Origin: Prauserella marina
GTDB lineage: Bacteria; Actinomycetota; Actinomycetes; Mycobacteriales; Pseudonocardiaceae
Length of the DNA stretch: 64,000 nucleotides
Direction of reading: 5' to 3'
NCBI RefSeq assembly: GCF_002240355.1
Contig: NZ_CP016353.1
Location: 6,487,001-6,551,000 of the forward strand
Shown: positions 1 through 7,594 of the stretch, piece by piece
Layout of the letters: each line of letters starts with the position of its first letter
Position numbering within the stretch: the first letter of the stretch is position 1
The notes under the pieces: model-generated
The model's input: only the letters and a program-made list of their open reading frames with translations
The model's database searches: none
Told to the model about the DNA's origin: nothing
Translations under genes and position numbers: made by a program

Positions 1-1
1 A

Positions 2-172
2 CACGCGGGGCTCACCGAGATCGCGGCACCGGTCCGGCTGTCGCATGGAACGGCGGGCGCGGTCGGGATCGTGTTCGTCGCGGGTGATGTCGCCGAGGAC
101 GAAGCCGCTGTCACCGTGCGCGGGACGGCGGCACGGTTGAGCGCGCCCGCCGCCGAGGTCTGGGAGATGTAG
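2..172 (+). CDS. C-terminal end of a regulator, probably IclR family (partial)
   Basis: An open frame runs in from the left edge and stops at TAG 170-172, giving 56 residues. The stretch AGLTEIAAPVRLSHG followed by a short hydrophobic strand (AVGIVFVAG) and a final helix resembles the end of the IclR effector-binding domain, where a conserved 'iAaPV' motif precedes the last beta strand. The DNA-binding half lies outside the window, so the family call rests on this short similarity only. Codon use is normal for the genome. It is followed by the protease gene on the same strand. Confidence 0.45.
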   Translation, partial: HAGLTEIAAPVRLSHGTAGAVGIVFVAGDVAEDEAAVTVRGTAARLSAPAAEVWEM

Positions 173-233
173 ACACTCACCCTTCACCCGATAAGGTGAT
201 GGCCGTCAGAAAGCCACCACTTGGGGATTGAAT

Positions 234-1007
234 TTGTTTCGACCTTTCCGCGTCGTGACCGCACTGGCTGGGCTCACGGCTTTCTCGCTCCTACAGGCCA
301 CTCCCGCGAACGCGATCGCCAATGGCGACGATGTCGCTGACGGCGAGTACTCCTTCTCCGTTTCGCTTTCAATGCCCGAGATCACCAGAGGCGACGGCAG
401 CACCTACGCCAGCGCGTGCTCGGCTGCCCTCATCTCGGATCAGTGGATCATCACGGCCGGGCACTGCTTCCACGACGGCGACGGCAACCGCGTCGACGGC
501 GAGCCGCGCTATCAGGTCGCCGCGACGGCGGGCCAGGCGACGTTGTCCGGCGACGACGGGATCACGGTGGACGTCGTCGAGGTCGTGCAAAGCGAGGAAG
601 TCGACGTCGCCATCGCCAAGCTCGCCGAACCGGTTGCCGACATCGAGCCGCTGAAGATCAGCGAAAGCGCGCCGGCCGAGGGTGACGTCGTGCGCCTCGT
701 CGGCTGGGGCTCTTCGGACGCCACCGCCGACCTGAGCCACCGGCCCGACCGGATGCAGACCGGCCAGTTCACCGTCACCGGGTCCGACGATCAGATCGTG
801 AACTTCACCGGCTATCTGCCGAAGCGCGACGTCAGCGCGTGTCCTTACGACTCGGGCGCCCCGTTCTTCGCCGAGTCGGAGGACGGCACCTACGAGCTCG
901 TCGCGACCGAAATCGGCGGCCCCGACTGCCCGCACGCGGAGGAAGAGATCGCCGCGAGGTCCGACGTGCTCCACGACTGGATCAAGGAACACGTCCGGTT
1001 GCCGTGA
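234..1007 (+). CDS. Secreted trypsin-like serine protease (S1 family)
   Basis: A 257-residue protein with an N-terminal signal peptide (hydrophobic core TALAGLTAFSLLQ, cleavage after ATPANA) and a mature start IANGDD, close to the IVGG-type start of chymotrypsin-fold enzymes. The catalytic triad can be placed at His77 (TAGHC), Asp124 (EVDVAIAKL) and Ser207 (YDSGAP). The usual GDSGGP around serine is altered to YDSGAP, so the oxyanion region is unusual, although the serine is kept. I chose the TTG at 234 because GGGGA lies 6 bases upstream; a TTG at 228 is also in frame but touches that site. Secreted proteolysis is the likely role; the substrate is unknown. Confidence 0.82.
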   Translation: MFRPFRVVTALAGLTAFSLLQATPANAIANGDDVADGEYSFSVSLSMPEITRGDGSTYASACSAALISDQWIITAGHCFHDGDGNRVDGEPRYQVAATAGQATLSGDDGITVDVVEVVQSEEVDVAIAKLAEPVADIEPLKISESAPAEGDVVRLVGWGSSDATADLSHRPDRMQTGQFTVTGSDDQIVNFTGYLPKRDVSACPYDSGAPFFAESEDGTYELVATEIGGPDCPHAEEEIAARSDVLHDWIKEHVRLP

Positions 1008-1016
1008 CGTATGCCA

Positions 1017-1048
1017 GCGTCGCCGAGGTGGACCTGCCTCGGCGACGC
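1017..1048 (+). terminator. Hairpin after the protease gene
   Basis: A perfect 12-bp inverted repeat (GCGTCGCCGAGG, 8-nt loop, CCTCGGCGACGC) starts 10 bases after the protease stop codon. No U-run follows, as is common for actinobacterial terminators. It also separates the protease from the possible CRISPR leader. Confidence 0.7.
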
Positions 1049-1115
1049 GGTCCCGTGCTTGCGCGGCCGCCCAAAATTTGGCACCTTTGGCGCGCGAACA
1101 CCCAGGTCAAAAAGG

Positions 1116-1426
1116 GTGCTCCCCGCGCACGCGGGGATGGTCCGCGGAGTGCTACTACCGAGCACTCGACGGCAGTGGTGCTCCCCGCGCACGCGGGGAT
1201 GGTCCGCGCAGCAACACGGCGAATCCGTCGTCGGTGGTGTGCTCCCCGCGCACGCGGGGATGGTCCGCCCCGGCGACCTCTTCAGCTCCGTACGAATAGG
1301 TGCTCCCCGCGCACGCGGGGATGGTCCGTCCTCGGGGTGCTCCCCGCGCACGCGGGGATGGTCCGTCGTCCGTCGAGCCATGTGGCAACTTCAGAGCGTG
1401 CTCCCCGCGCATGCGGGGCCCTCGTG
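1116..1426 (+). CRISPR. Orphan CRISPR array, type I-E-like, six repeats
   Basis: Five identical 29-nt repeats start at 1116, 1178, 1239, 1300 and 1337, and a degenerate sixth at 1398. They begin GTGCTCCCCGCGCACGCGGG and end ATGGTCCG, the palindromic repeat type of actinobacterial and Escherichia type I-E systems. Spacers are 33, 32, 32, 8 and 32 nt. The 8-nt spacer (1329-1336) is abnormal. The last repeat keeps its palindrome but has a changed 3' end, so the leader should lie on the left, where a short A/T-richer stretch (about 1070-1115) sits. No cas gene is in the window, so function would need cas genes elsewhere in the genome. Confidence 0.95.
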
Positions 1427-1524
1427 GGGCCGGTCGGCCGCGGCGATCGAACCACGGCAAACCAGATCAGCCGCTACTCCCCGGAAGACCAACCGCAACT
1501 GAAACTGAGCACCTACAACGAGAA

Positions 1525-1555
1525 ACGGCCCTCACATAAACACTGTGAGGGCCGT
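1525..1555 (-). terminator. Terminator of the tRNA cluster
   Basis: A perfect 12-bp inverted repeat (ACGGCCCTCACA / TGTGAGGGCCGT) with a 7-nt loop. Read on the minus strand it ends the tRNA Glu-Asp-Phe transcript and is followed by TTTCT. It can also work for plus-strand transcripts leaving the CRISPR array. Confidence 0.85.
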
Positions 1556-1573
1556 CTTTGCAGGTAGTAGACG

Positions 1574-1647
1574 TGGCCAGGGCCGGGGTCGAACCGGCGA
1601 CCTTCCGCTTTTCAGGCGGACGCTCGTACCAACTGAGCTACCTGGCC
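1574..1647 (-). tRNA. tRNA-Phe (GAA)
   Basis: 74 nt. The acceptor stem GGCCAGG pairs with CCTGGCC, the discriminator is A, the T-arm reads GGTTCGACCCC, and the anticodon loop CTGAAAA gives GAA. CCA is not encoded. It is the last of three tRNAs in one minus-strand cluster. Confidence 0.97.
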
Positions 1648-1679
1648 GGACACGCCGGCAAGCAGCCGAACGTTTGAAG

Positions 1680-1753
1680 CGACCCTGACGGGACTCGAAC
1701 CCGCGACCTTCGCCGTGACAGGGCGACGCGCTAACCAACTGCGCCACAGGGCC
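1680..1753 (-). tRNA. tRNA-Asp (GTC)
   Basis: 74 nt. The acceptor GGCCCTG pairs with CAGGGTC (one G-U pair), the discriminator is G as usual for Asp, and the anticodon loop CTGTCAC gives GTC. It lies in the middle of the Glu-Asp-Phe cluster. Confidence 0.97.
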
Positions 1754-1767
1754 TTGCTTGTACTGCG

Positions 1768-1840
1768 TACTCCCAACGGGATTCGAACCCGCGTTGCCGC
1801 CTTGAAAGGGCGGAGTCCTAGGCCGCTGGACGATGGGAGC
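1768..1840 (-). tRNA. tRNA-Glu (TTC)
   Basis: 73 nt. The acceptor GCTCCCA pairs with TGGGAGT (terminal G-U), and the anticodon loop CTTTCAA gives TTC. It is first in the minus-strand cluster. The Glu-Asp-Phe order is common in actinobacteria. Confidence 0.96.
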
Positions 1841-2138
1841 CCAGCCGGTTCGGCGAACCGAGCGACCGCGCCCTCCAGGTCCCCCTGGGAGCGACTGTAA
1901 GTCTATGACACACCCTCAACCACCCCCACAACCGGGGGTCCACTTCTTTCTGACCTGCATCGACAGGCTTTCCAGCCCCGAAATCCCGCCCGGGAGCTCG
2001 CCGAAGCGTCGTCATTGAACACGGCGTTACGGAAACACTGCCGCCGGATGGCCGGGAACGAAAGGGCTTCCTTCATAACACTGTCACGATAACCAATCGA
2101 TTGCTCGACAGCCGGGCGACAAGTAGCTTGACCACGTG
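1841..2138. other. Intergenic stretch upstream of the tRNA cluster, no gene seen
   Basis: Open frames here are short and lack ribosome sites or recognisable content. The promoter of the minus-strand tRNA cluster should lie just above 1840. Confidence 0.5.
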
Positions 2139-2177
2139 CTGCCCAGGTGCACGACCAGGGGGTGTGCACCTGGGCAG
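2139..2177 (-). terminator. Strong hairpin downstream of the gene at 2267-2515
   Basis: A 14-bp perfect inverted repeat (CTGCCCAGGTGCAC / GTGCACCTGGGCAG) with an 11-nt loop, placed after the stop of the minus-strand gene. It is the likely transcription terminator. Confidence 0.75.
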
Positions 2178-2266
2178 TACTACGAGCCCGGATGCCGACA
2201 CCGCACCAGCAGCGCATCACCCACGACGGCGACACCACCGACAGCGCGTGGCCCGGCCGCCCTTCG

Positions 2267-2515
2267 CTACCCCTGAACCGGCGACTTTCCGTCGGGGTCA
2301 GGTTTCAGCCCGAGCATGTCGAGCAGTTGAGCGCAGTCCTCGACACTGGTCGCCCCGCGCGCCACCGCGAGCCTCGCCCTGCGGACCTGGTCGTCGGAAA
2401 CCCTTGAGGCATCCGCCTGGCCCGATCGCTGCGCCGGCACGCCGCCGTACCCGGCAGCCTGCCCCTCTCCCTCGTATCGAAGGAGGAACTGTCGCACTTC
2501 CACAGACCCGCTCAT
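2267..2515 (-). CDS. Small conserved-looking hypothetical protein (82 aa)
   Basis: An 82-residue protein with no signal or membrane segment. The ATG is preceded by GGAGGAGCG, a near-perfect ribosome site, and codon use fits the genome. The C-terminal half (DDQVRRARLAVARGATSVED, then CAQLLDMLGL) looks like two amphipathic helices. I believe proteins with this ending occur in related actinomycetes, but I know no function. It is monocistronic with its own terminator. Confidence 0.6.
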   Translation of the reverse strand: MSGSVEVRQFLLRYEGEGQAAGYGGVPAQRSGQADASRVSDDQVRRARLAVARGATSVEDCAQLLDMLGLKPDPDGKSPVQG

Positions 2516-2734
2516 CGCTCCTCCAAGGGCTCCTGGATGACCTTCGCCGCGAGGCTAGCGAGCGGTTGGAGCCACTCACAGCCCCCCGCAGAGTGAACCT
2601 CCCCGCACGCTCCGTCTACTTGAGCGGCCATTCGGGGAAAGCTGAAGAATGACGCCCCGGCAACGGAGAAATGACAGGTGAGAAGCCTTTTTCGAACTCA
2701 ACCCTCGCGATGCGCCGTCTCATCGTGTAACAAT

Positions 2735-2829
2735 CAAGGTGCTGACACACCCCCGGTCAGCGCCTGTGGAGATCCCCTCCGGCCCCCGCGTTCCTCCCCC
2801 TGGCGCGGGGGCCTCTCCATTTCTTCTTT
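2735..2829 (+). ncRNA. Candidate 6C-like small RNA
   Basis: Two hairpins with C-rich loops lie in a row. The first is at 2738-2764, with stem GGTGCTGAC / GTCAGCGCC and loop ACACCCCCG. The second is at 2781-2813, with stem GGCCCCCGCG / CGCGGGGGCC and a loop containing CCCCC. A T-rich tract (TTTCTTCTTTC) follows. A possible -10 (TAACAA) sits just upstream at about 2728. The 6C RNA of actinobacteria is defined by two stem-loops with runs of cytosines and is about 80-100 nt long, so this fits in form. I cannot run a covariance search. The alternative is an attenuator or leader for the gene at 2961. Confidence 0.5.
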
Positions 2830-2960
2830 CAATTTCGATCGCGTAATCGGTAAAGCCTGCCGACACCACCCGACTACGTTTTGTGTTCATTTATTCGTCC
2901 GGACAGGCCGCCCACTACTCCAAACGGCACAAAGCACAAGGAAAGTTCGCGACACGGCGT

Positions 2961-3461
2961 GTGGGTAGCATCACAGACACCTTTCGGCCGAGATACAACC
3001 GTTATCGTGTGCTGGTGCCTCTTCCCGCATTCGGTCGGCTCGGCAGCCGCACCAACCTCAAACCCGCCAACAGTGGTCGCCACCGCGGCGCCGTTGACAA
3101 CGCGGCGGACCCGGCCGCAGAAGACCACGAGCTGACGAGCTACCTCGCCGCACTCGCTCCGGAGTCCGACCCCGAGAGCACAGGCTCAGGGCGCCGCTTC
3201 GGCGACGCGCAGGTCTACCAGCTCAGGGTCAACCTCATCGCCAGCCAGCAGCTCAAGGAGCTGGCCGCCTTCCGGGGTACTTCGCCGCAAGCGCTCGCCC
3301 AGGAGTGGGTCCTCGAACGCCTCGCATGGGAATCCCAAATCGAGTCGGAGGAACGCGCGCAGCGTCACGCGGAGCCGCGGGCCACCGGCGAGCCGCAGAC
3401 CGACCAGTACTTCTTCGACCAGCAGCAATGGGAGCAGTCGGCTCGCGGCCCGCTCCGCTGA
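2961..3461 (+). CDS. Hypothetical protein with a ribbon-helix-helix-like C-terminal segment
   Basis: About 166 residues. The recognisable part is near the C-terminus: QVYQLRVNLIASQQLKELAA then FRGTSPQALAQEWVLERLAW, a strand followed by two helices as in ribbon-helix-helix DNA-binding proteins. The tail is rich in Q, E and R. The start is uncertain: the frame is open from 2883, but its first part has poor codon bias; GTG codons at 2961, 3009 and 3015 are candidates and none has a convincing ribosome site. I infer a small DNA-binding regulator, possibly of the neighbouring RNA or csp gene. Confidence 0.55.
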   Translation: MGSITDTFRPRYNRYRVLVPLPAFGRLGSRTNLKPANSGRHRGAVDNAADPAAEDHELTSYLAALAPESDPESTGSGRRFGDAQVYQLRVNLIASQQLKELAAFRGTSPQALAQEWVLERLAWESQIESEERAQRHAEPRATGEPQTDQYFFDQQQWEQSARGPLR

Positions 3462-3563
3462 CCGACACCCCGGCCACACCGTCACGCAGGCCCGTCCACC
3501 GGTAACCCCGGAGGGACGGGCCTCGTGTTGTCCGGACTATCCGAACAACGCGGCCCCAAAACG

Positions 3564-3601
3564 ATCGAGCCCCCCGGCGCCAATGCGCCGGGGGGCTCGA
3601 T
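3564..3601 (-). terminator. Terminator between the RHH-like gene and cspA
   Basis: A perfect 17-bp inverted repeat (ATCGAGCCCCCCGGCGC and its complement) with loop CAAT. It is convergent to both flanking genes and directly follows the cold-shock gene on the minus strand. A weaker hairpin (3526-3548) lies beside it. Confidence 0.88.
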
Positions 3602-3622
3602 GCAGTCAGGGAATGACGCCCC

Positions 3623-3826
3623 TTAGAGGGCGCGAACCTTCTGAGCCTGCGGCCCCTTCTGCCCCTGGCCGACCTCGAACTCCACCCGCTGGTTCTCTTC
3701 GAGCGTGCGGAAACCGCGGCCCTCGATCTCCGAGTAGTGGACGAACACGTCGCCCTCTCCGCCGTCCTGGGCGATGAAGCCGAAGCCCTTTTCGGCGTTG
3801 AACCACTTCACAGTGCCTTGCGCCAC
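3623..3826 (-). CDS. cspA: Cold-shock protein, CspA family
   Basis: 67 residues, the full length of a single cold-shock domain. It starts [18 protein letters not shown] and contains both RNA-binding motifs, RNP1 (KGFGFI) and RNP2 (VFVHY). Such proteins bind single-stranded RNA and DNA with low specificity and act as RNA chaperones in the cytoplasm. The C-terminus [13 protein letters not shown] is typical of actinobacterial members. It is monocistronic with a strong terminator, and the long upstream spacer (3827-4189) probably holds a structured 5' leader, as is usual for csp genes. Confidence 0.95.
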   Translation of the reverse strand: MAQGTVKWFNAEKGFGFIAQDGGEGDVFVHYSEIEGRGFRTLEENQRVEFEVGQGQKGPQAQKVRAL

Positions 3827-4273
3827 CGTTTTACTCCTCGTTGCTGTTCCGCATGGACGTCACCGAAGTGACTTCCTGGCCGTCCCGGGCGGTTCCAACG
3901 AGACGCAAAGAGCGCGCATGGCTCAGGGCTCGCGTCAGAAGTTCCGCGAGTGTGAAGCCACGAACACGCAAAACGACGGCCACTCGGCAGCCTACCGGCT
4001 ACTCGCATTTTTCGAACCCCGCGGTTCCAGGTTGGTCCAACCGGGCGGAACCTGCCGCGAGGGGTTGCGTAACGAACGGGTTGTTCGATCAACCCCCCAT
4101 TGGGGGCAGCGGTGGCGATCTTGGCGCATGAGGTTCACCGTCAGGAGACGGTCTCGGTCCCTCACAGGCTATGACAACTATCCTTTTCTGTGATCGTAGT
4201 CACCATTTTTGTGGTGCAACGACGGGCGTTTCTACGACGTCAGGAGGGGATGGACGGGGAGAAGGGGACGCAC
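3827..4273. other. Long divergent intergenic region, cspA leader and ldt promoter
   Basis: No credible gene. It holds several small inverted repeats, for example GGTTGG/CCAACC near 4030, GGGTTG/CAACCC near 4080 and CCCCCATTGGGGG near 4095. These may shape the cspA 5' leader or the promoter of the transpeptidase gene. I recognise no riboswitch class. Confidence 0.4.
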
Positions 4274-5464
4274 GTGAGTCAGCGAAAGGGAGCGCGGCGC
4301 GGGAACACCAGAGGCTCGACGGCACTCATGCTTGCCATCTTGCTTGGACTCGCTGCCTGCACGGGTGACGGAGGAAACGGCGACGGCAACTCGGGCTCGG
4401 AGGACTCGAAACCCGCCGCGAAAATCACCGCACAACCCGAGGACGGCAAGAAGGATGTCGCGCCACGGGATCCCATCAGGCTCTCAGTGGCCGAGGGGAC
4501 CATCAAGTCGGTCGCGTTGACCAACCCTGAGGGCACTCCGGTCGACGGCGAGGTCGCCAAGGACCAGCGGAGCTGGACGGCGACCGAACCACTCGGCTAT
4601 GCCAAGACCTACACCTGGTCGGGTACGGCGGTCGACAAGAACGGCAAAGAGACCCCGATCAACGGTTCGTTCAGCACGGTCGCGCCGAAGGCCACGGCGG
4701 GCGGTCGCCTCAACGTCGGCGACGACGGTATCTACGGCATCGCGATGCCGATCAGTCTCACCTTCGACGCTCCGGTCACCGACAAGGTGGCGGTGGAGAA
4801 GGCACTGCACGTGGAGACGACGCCGCAGACGGAGGGCTCATGGGCGTGGCTCGAAAACGACACCTCCGTGCACTGGCGGCCGAAGGACTACTGGCAGCCG
4901 GGGACCACGGTGTCGGTGAGGGCCGACATCTACGGCGTCCACATCGGCGACGGCACATACGGCGAGGCCGACGTCACATCGAACTTCAGCATCGGCAGGT
5001 CGCAGATCGTCAAGGGCAACACCCAGACCCACCGCATGGTCGTCATCCGTGACGGGCAACAGATCGCCGACTATCCGGTGAGCTACGGGCTCGACTCCGA
5101 CCCGGGCAGGGTCACCCACAGCGGGACCCATGTCGTGATGAGCAAGCACCCCGTCTACTACATGACCAACCCCGGCTACGGCTACCGGGACTTCGAGGTC
5201 AACTGGGCCGTCCGCATCTCGAACAACGGCGAGTTCACCCACGCCGCTCCGTGGTCGGTCGGCGATCAGGGCTACACCAACGTCTCGCACGGCTGCATCA
5301 ACATGTCCGTCGCGGACGCCAAGGAGTACTACGACGGCGTGCTGCCCGGCGATCCCGTCGAGATCGAAGGAAGCACGCAGCAACTCGGCCCGGAGGACGG
5401 CGACTATCACGACTGGACCTACTCCTGGGCCGACTGGTCGGCGCTCTCCGCGTTGACGCAATAG
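4274..5464 (+). CDS. L,D-transpeptidase lipoprotein (YkuD domain)
   Basis: A 396-residue protein. The N-terminus is a lipoprotein signal (TALMLAILLGLAAC, lipobox LAAC). Two immunoglobulin-like segments follow (about residues 55-250), then a YkuD catalytic domain with the motif SHGCIN carrying His339 and Cys341. Enzymes of this type (mycobacterial LdtMt2) make 3-3 cross-links in peptidoglycan outside the membrane. The C-terminal WTYSWADWSALSAL tail fits that group. I chose the GTG at 4274, with AAGGGGA 5 bases upstream; an in-frame ATG at 4250 with AGGAGG is possible but would lengthen the signal peptide. It is a single gene with its own terminator. Confidence 0.92.
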   Translation: MSQRKGARRGNTRGSTALMLAILLGLAACTGDGGNGDGNSGSEDSKPAAKITAQPEDGKKDVAPRDPIRLSVAEGTIKSVALTNPEGTPVDGEVAKDQRSWTATEPLGYAKTYTWSGTAVDKNGKETPINGSFSTVAPKATAGGRLNVGDDGIYGIAMPISLTFDAPVTDKVAVEKALHVETTPQTEGSWAWLENDTSVHWRPKDYWQPGTTVSVRADIYGVHIGDGTYGEADVTSNFSIGRSQIVKGNTQTHRMVVIRDGQQIADYPVSYGLDSDPGRVTHSGTHVVMSKHPVYYMTNPGYGYRDFEVNWAVRISNNGEFTHAAPWSVGDQGYTNVSHGCINMSVADAKEYYDGVLPGDPVEIEGSTQQLGPEDGDYHDWTYSWADWSALSALTQ

Positions 5465-5485
5465 CGCCCACGCAGCCGAATACCA

Positions 5486-5524
5486 GTGAGGCCGTCGGTA
5501 AACCACGCTTTCCGGCGGCCTCAC
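5486..5524 (+). terminator. Hairpin after the L,D-transpeptidase gene
   Basis: A 9-bp inverted repeat GTGAGGCCG / CGGCCTCAC with a 21-nt loop, 22 bases after the stop codon. Confidence 0.55.
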
Positions 5525-5614
5525 AATCGGACAAAACAGCCTGTTCAAGTGGCAGCTGGCCAAGAACTTTCCGACACTGACCCTCGTCCGCGAGTTCATG
5601 ACGGGGTGGTCTTC

Positions 5615-7009
5615 ATGGCGGAGGACGCTGCGGGCGCCGCGGAACGCGCGCCTTATGTGCCCAGCAATACCGATGTTCGCAAAGCCGTCGCCGGTTCGGC
5701 GATGGGCAACTGCATCGAGTGGTACGACTTCGGCGTCTTCGGCTTCATGCCGGCGATCCTCGGCCAGGTGTTCTTCAACGCGGGCAGTACGGCCGAAGGC
5801 GCGCTCGCGACGTTCGCGCTGCTGGCCGTCACGTTCGTGATCAGACCGTTCGGCAGCTTCATTCTCGGTCCGCTCGGTGACAAGCTCGGCCGGCAGAAGG
5901 TGCTGGCCATGACGATCATCCTGATGTCGGGCTCGACCTTCGCCATCGGCCTGCTCCCGACCTTCAACGAGATCGGCATGGTCGCCGCGGTTCTGGTCAT
6001 CGGGCTTCGCGCGTTGCAGGGCTTCTCCGCGGGCGGTGAGTACGGCGGCGCGGCGACCTTCCTCGCCGAGTATGCGCCTGACAAGAAACGCGGATTCCTC
6101 GGCAGCTGGCTCGAATTCGGAACACTTACCGGCTTCTTCCTCGGCGCCAGCACGGTGACGGTGACCACGATGCTCGTCGGCGACGCCGCCATGCACAGTT
6201 GGGGCTGGCGGATCCCGTTCCTCATCGCGGGCCCGCTCGGCCTCGTCGGCTTCTACCTGCGCAACAAGCTGGAGGACACACCGGTCTTCCAGGAGATCGA
6301 GCAGCAGCACAAGGTGGCGAAGTCTCCGCTCAAGGAGCTGATCACCAAGCACTGGAAGTCGATCCTGCACCTCATCGGCCTCGTGATCATGCTCAACGTC
6401 GGTGACTGGATCATGCTCGCCTACGTCGAGACGTACTTGAAGGACGTGCTCGGCATGACCGGCAATACTCCGTTGCTGATCGTGATGGGGGTCATCCTCG
6501 CCATGCTCGTGTTGATCGTGCCGCTCGGCGCGCTCTCCGACCGCATCGGCAGGAAGCCCATTCTCATGGCCTCCTGTGCGGGCTTCCTCATCCTGCCGAT
6601 TCCCGCCTTCACCCTCATGGAGAACAGCAAGACGGCCTCCGGCGTGAACGTCCTCATGCTGGCGGGTGGACTCGCGATGATCGGCCTCTGCCTTGTGCTT
6701 TTCCTCTCGATCGTGGCCTCGACGCTGCCCGCGATGTTCCCCACACAGGTCCGGTACGGGGCCTTCTCCATCGGCTACAACGTGTCGACGGCCGCGTTCG
6801 CCGGAACCGCTCCCTACATCGTCGGCTCGCTCGTCGACGCGACCGGAAACACGCTGTGGCCCGCGTTCTACCTGATGGGTGCCGCCGCGATCGCGACGAT
6901 TCCGGTGCTGCTGCTTCCGGAGACCAACGGCGTCGCCCTTCGCGACATCGTCAGTTCGCGGATGTTCGTCGGGAAGACCGGACCGTCGGCTTCACCGGCA
7001 ACCGGTTAA
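5615..7009 (+). CDS. MFS transporter, metabolite:H+ symporter (ProP-like)
   Basis: 464 residues with 12 predicted membrane segments. The opening GNCIEWYDFGVFGFMPAILG and the loop GDKLGRQKVL are signatures of the metabolite:H+ symporter family, which includes the osmoprotectant transporter ProP. The central EYGGAATFLAEYAPDKKRGF motif supports this. The likely substrate is proline, betaine or a small carboxylate; I cannot tell which. The ATG at 5615 has GGGGTGG 6 bases upstream. It is the first of a run of three same-strand genes, the next beginning 9 bases after its stop. Confidence 0.88.
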   Translation: MAEDAAGAAERAPYVPSNTDVRKAVAGSAMGNCIEWYDFGVFGFMPAILGQVFFNAGSTAEGALATFALLAVTFVIRPFGSFILGPLGDKLGRQKVLAMTIILMSGSTFAIGLLPTFNEIGMVAAVLVIGLRALQGFSAGGEYGGAATFLAEYAPDKKRGFLGSWLEFGTLTGFFLGASTVTVTTMLVGDAAMHSWGWRIPFLIAGPLGLVGFYLRNKLEDTPVFQEIEQQHKVAKSPLKELITKHWKSILHLIGLVIMLNVGDWIMLAYVETYLKDVLGMTGNTPLLIVMGVILAMLVLIVPLGALSDRIGRKPILMASCAGFLILPIPAFTLMENSKTASGVNVLMLAGGLAMIGLCLVLFLSIVASTLPAMFPTQVRYGAFSIGYNVSTAAFAGTAPYIVGSLVDATGNTLWPAFYLMGAAAIATIPVLLLPETNGVALRDIVSSRMFVGKTGPSASPATG

Positions 7010-7018
7010 CTTGATTGG

Positions 7019-7594
7019 GTGAGCAACCCTCCAAGCTGGCCACCGGTACCGACGGAACCGGTCGTTCCGCACCCGGCGGCGCCTGAACCCGGCAGCAAGC
7101 TCGGTATCCACTTCGACCAGTGCTTCGGTTGTGGCGACGATGTCGAAGGCGGTCTGCACATCCGGTCGTCCGTCGCCGAAGACCTCGTCGTCGAATCACA
7201 GTTCGCCGTCACGAAGGCACATCAGGGCGCGCCCGGCCTCGCGCACGGCGGGCTGCTGGTCTGTGCCTTCGACGAGGCACTCGGTTCCGCGGTCGGCAAC
7301 CTGCTTCGCCGCCCCGCGGTGACGGGCAAGCTGGAGACCGACTTCCGCAGACCGGTTCCGGTCGGCTCGACGCTGTTCATCACGACCCGGTTCGACGGGA
7401 TCGCCGGACGCAAGGTGTTCGTCAGCGCGGAGGGCAGGCTCGACGCGGCCGACGGTCCGGTCGCCGTCCAGGCGAGGGCGCTGTTCGTCACGGTGGGCAT
7501 CGATCACTTCACGACCCACGGCGACGTCGACGCGCTGGAGAAGCTCAGGGACTCCCGCGGCGCGGACGCCAAGGACTGGGACATCAATCCGTAA
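7019..7594 (+). CDS. PaaI-type hotdog thioesterase
   Basis: 191 residues. The hotdog core is visible: HFDQCFGCGDDVEGGLHIR at the start, the helix region GAPGLAHGGLLVCAFDEALG with the conserved HGG, then the strands TGKLETDFRRPVPVGSTL. The family hydrolyses acyl-CoA thioesters in the cytoplasm; the acyl group is unknown. The GTG start is 9 bases after the transporter stop, and its stop codon overlaps the next start by one base (TAATG), so the last two genes are translationally coupled. Confidence 0.85.
   Translation: MSNPPSWPPVPTEPVVPHPAAPEPGSKLGIHFDQCFGCGDDVEGGLHIRSSVAEDLVVESQFAVTKAHQGAPGLAHGGLLVCAFDEALGSAVGNLLRRPAVTGKLETDFRRPVPVGSTLFITTRFDGIAGRKVFVSAEGRLDAADGPVAVQARALFVTVGIDHFTTHGDVDALEKLRDSRGADAKDWDINP

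Noticed and set aside
839-1567. Arg/Pro-rich open frames running through the CRISPR array
   Set aside because: They read across 29-nt repeats and the protease 3' end, with no ribosome site; the repeat structure explains the open frames.
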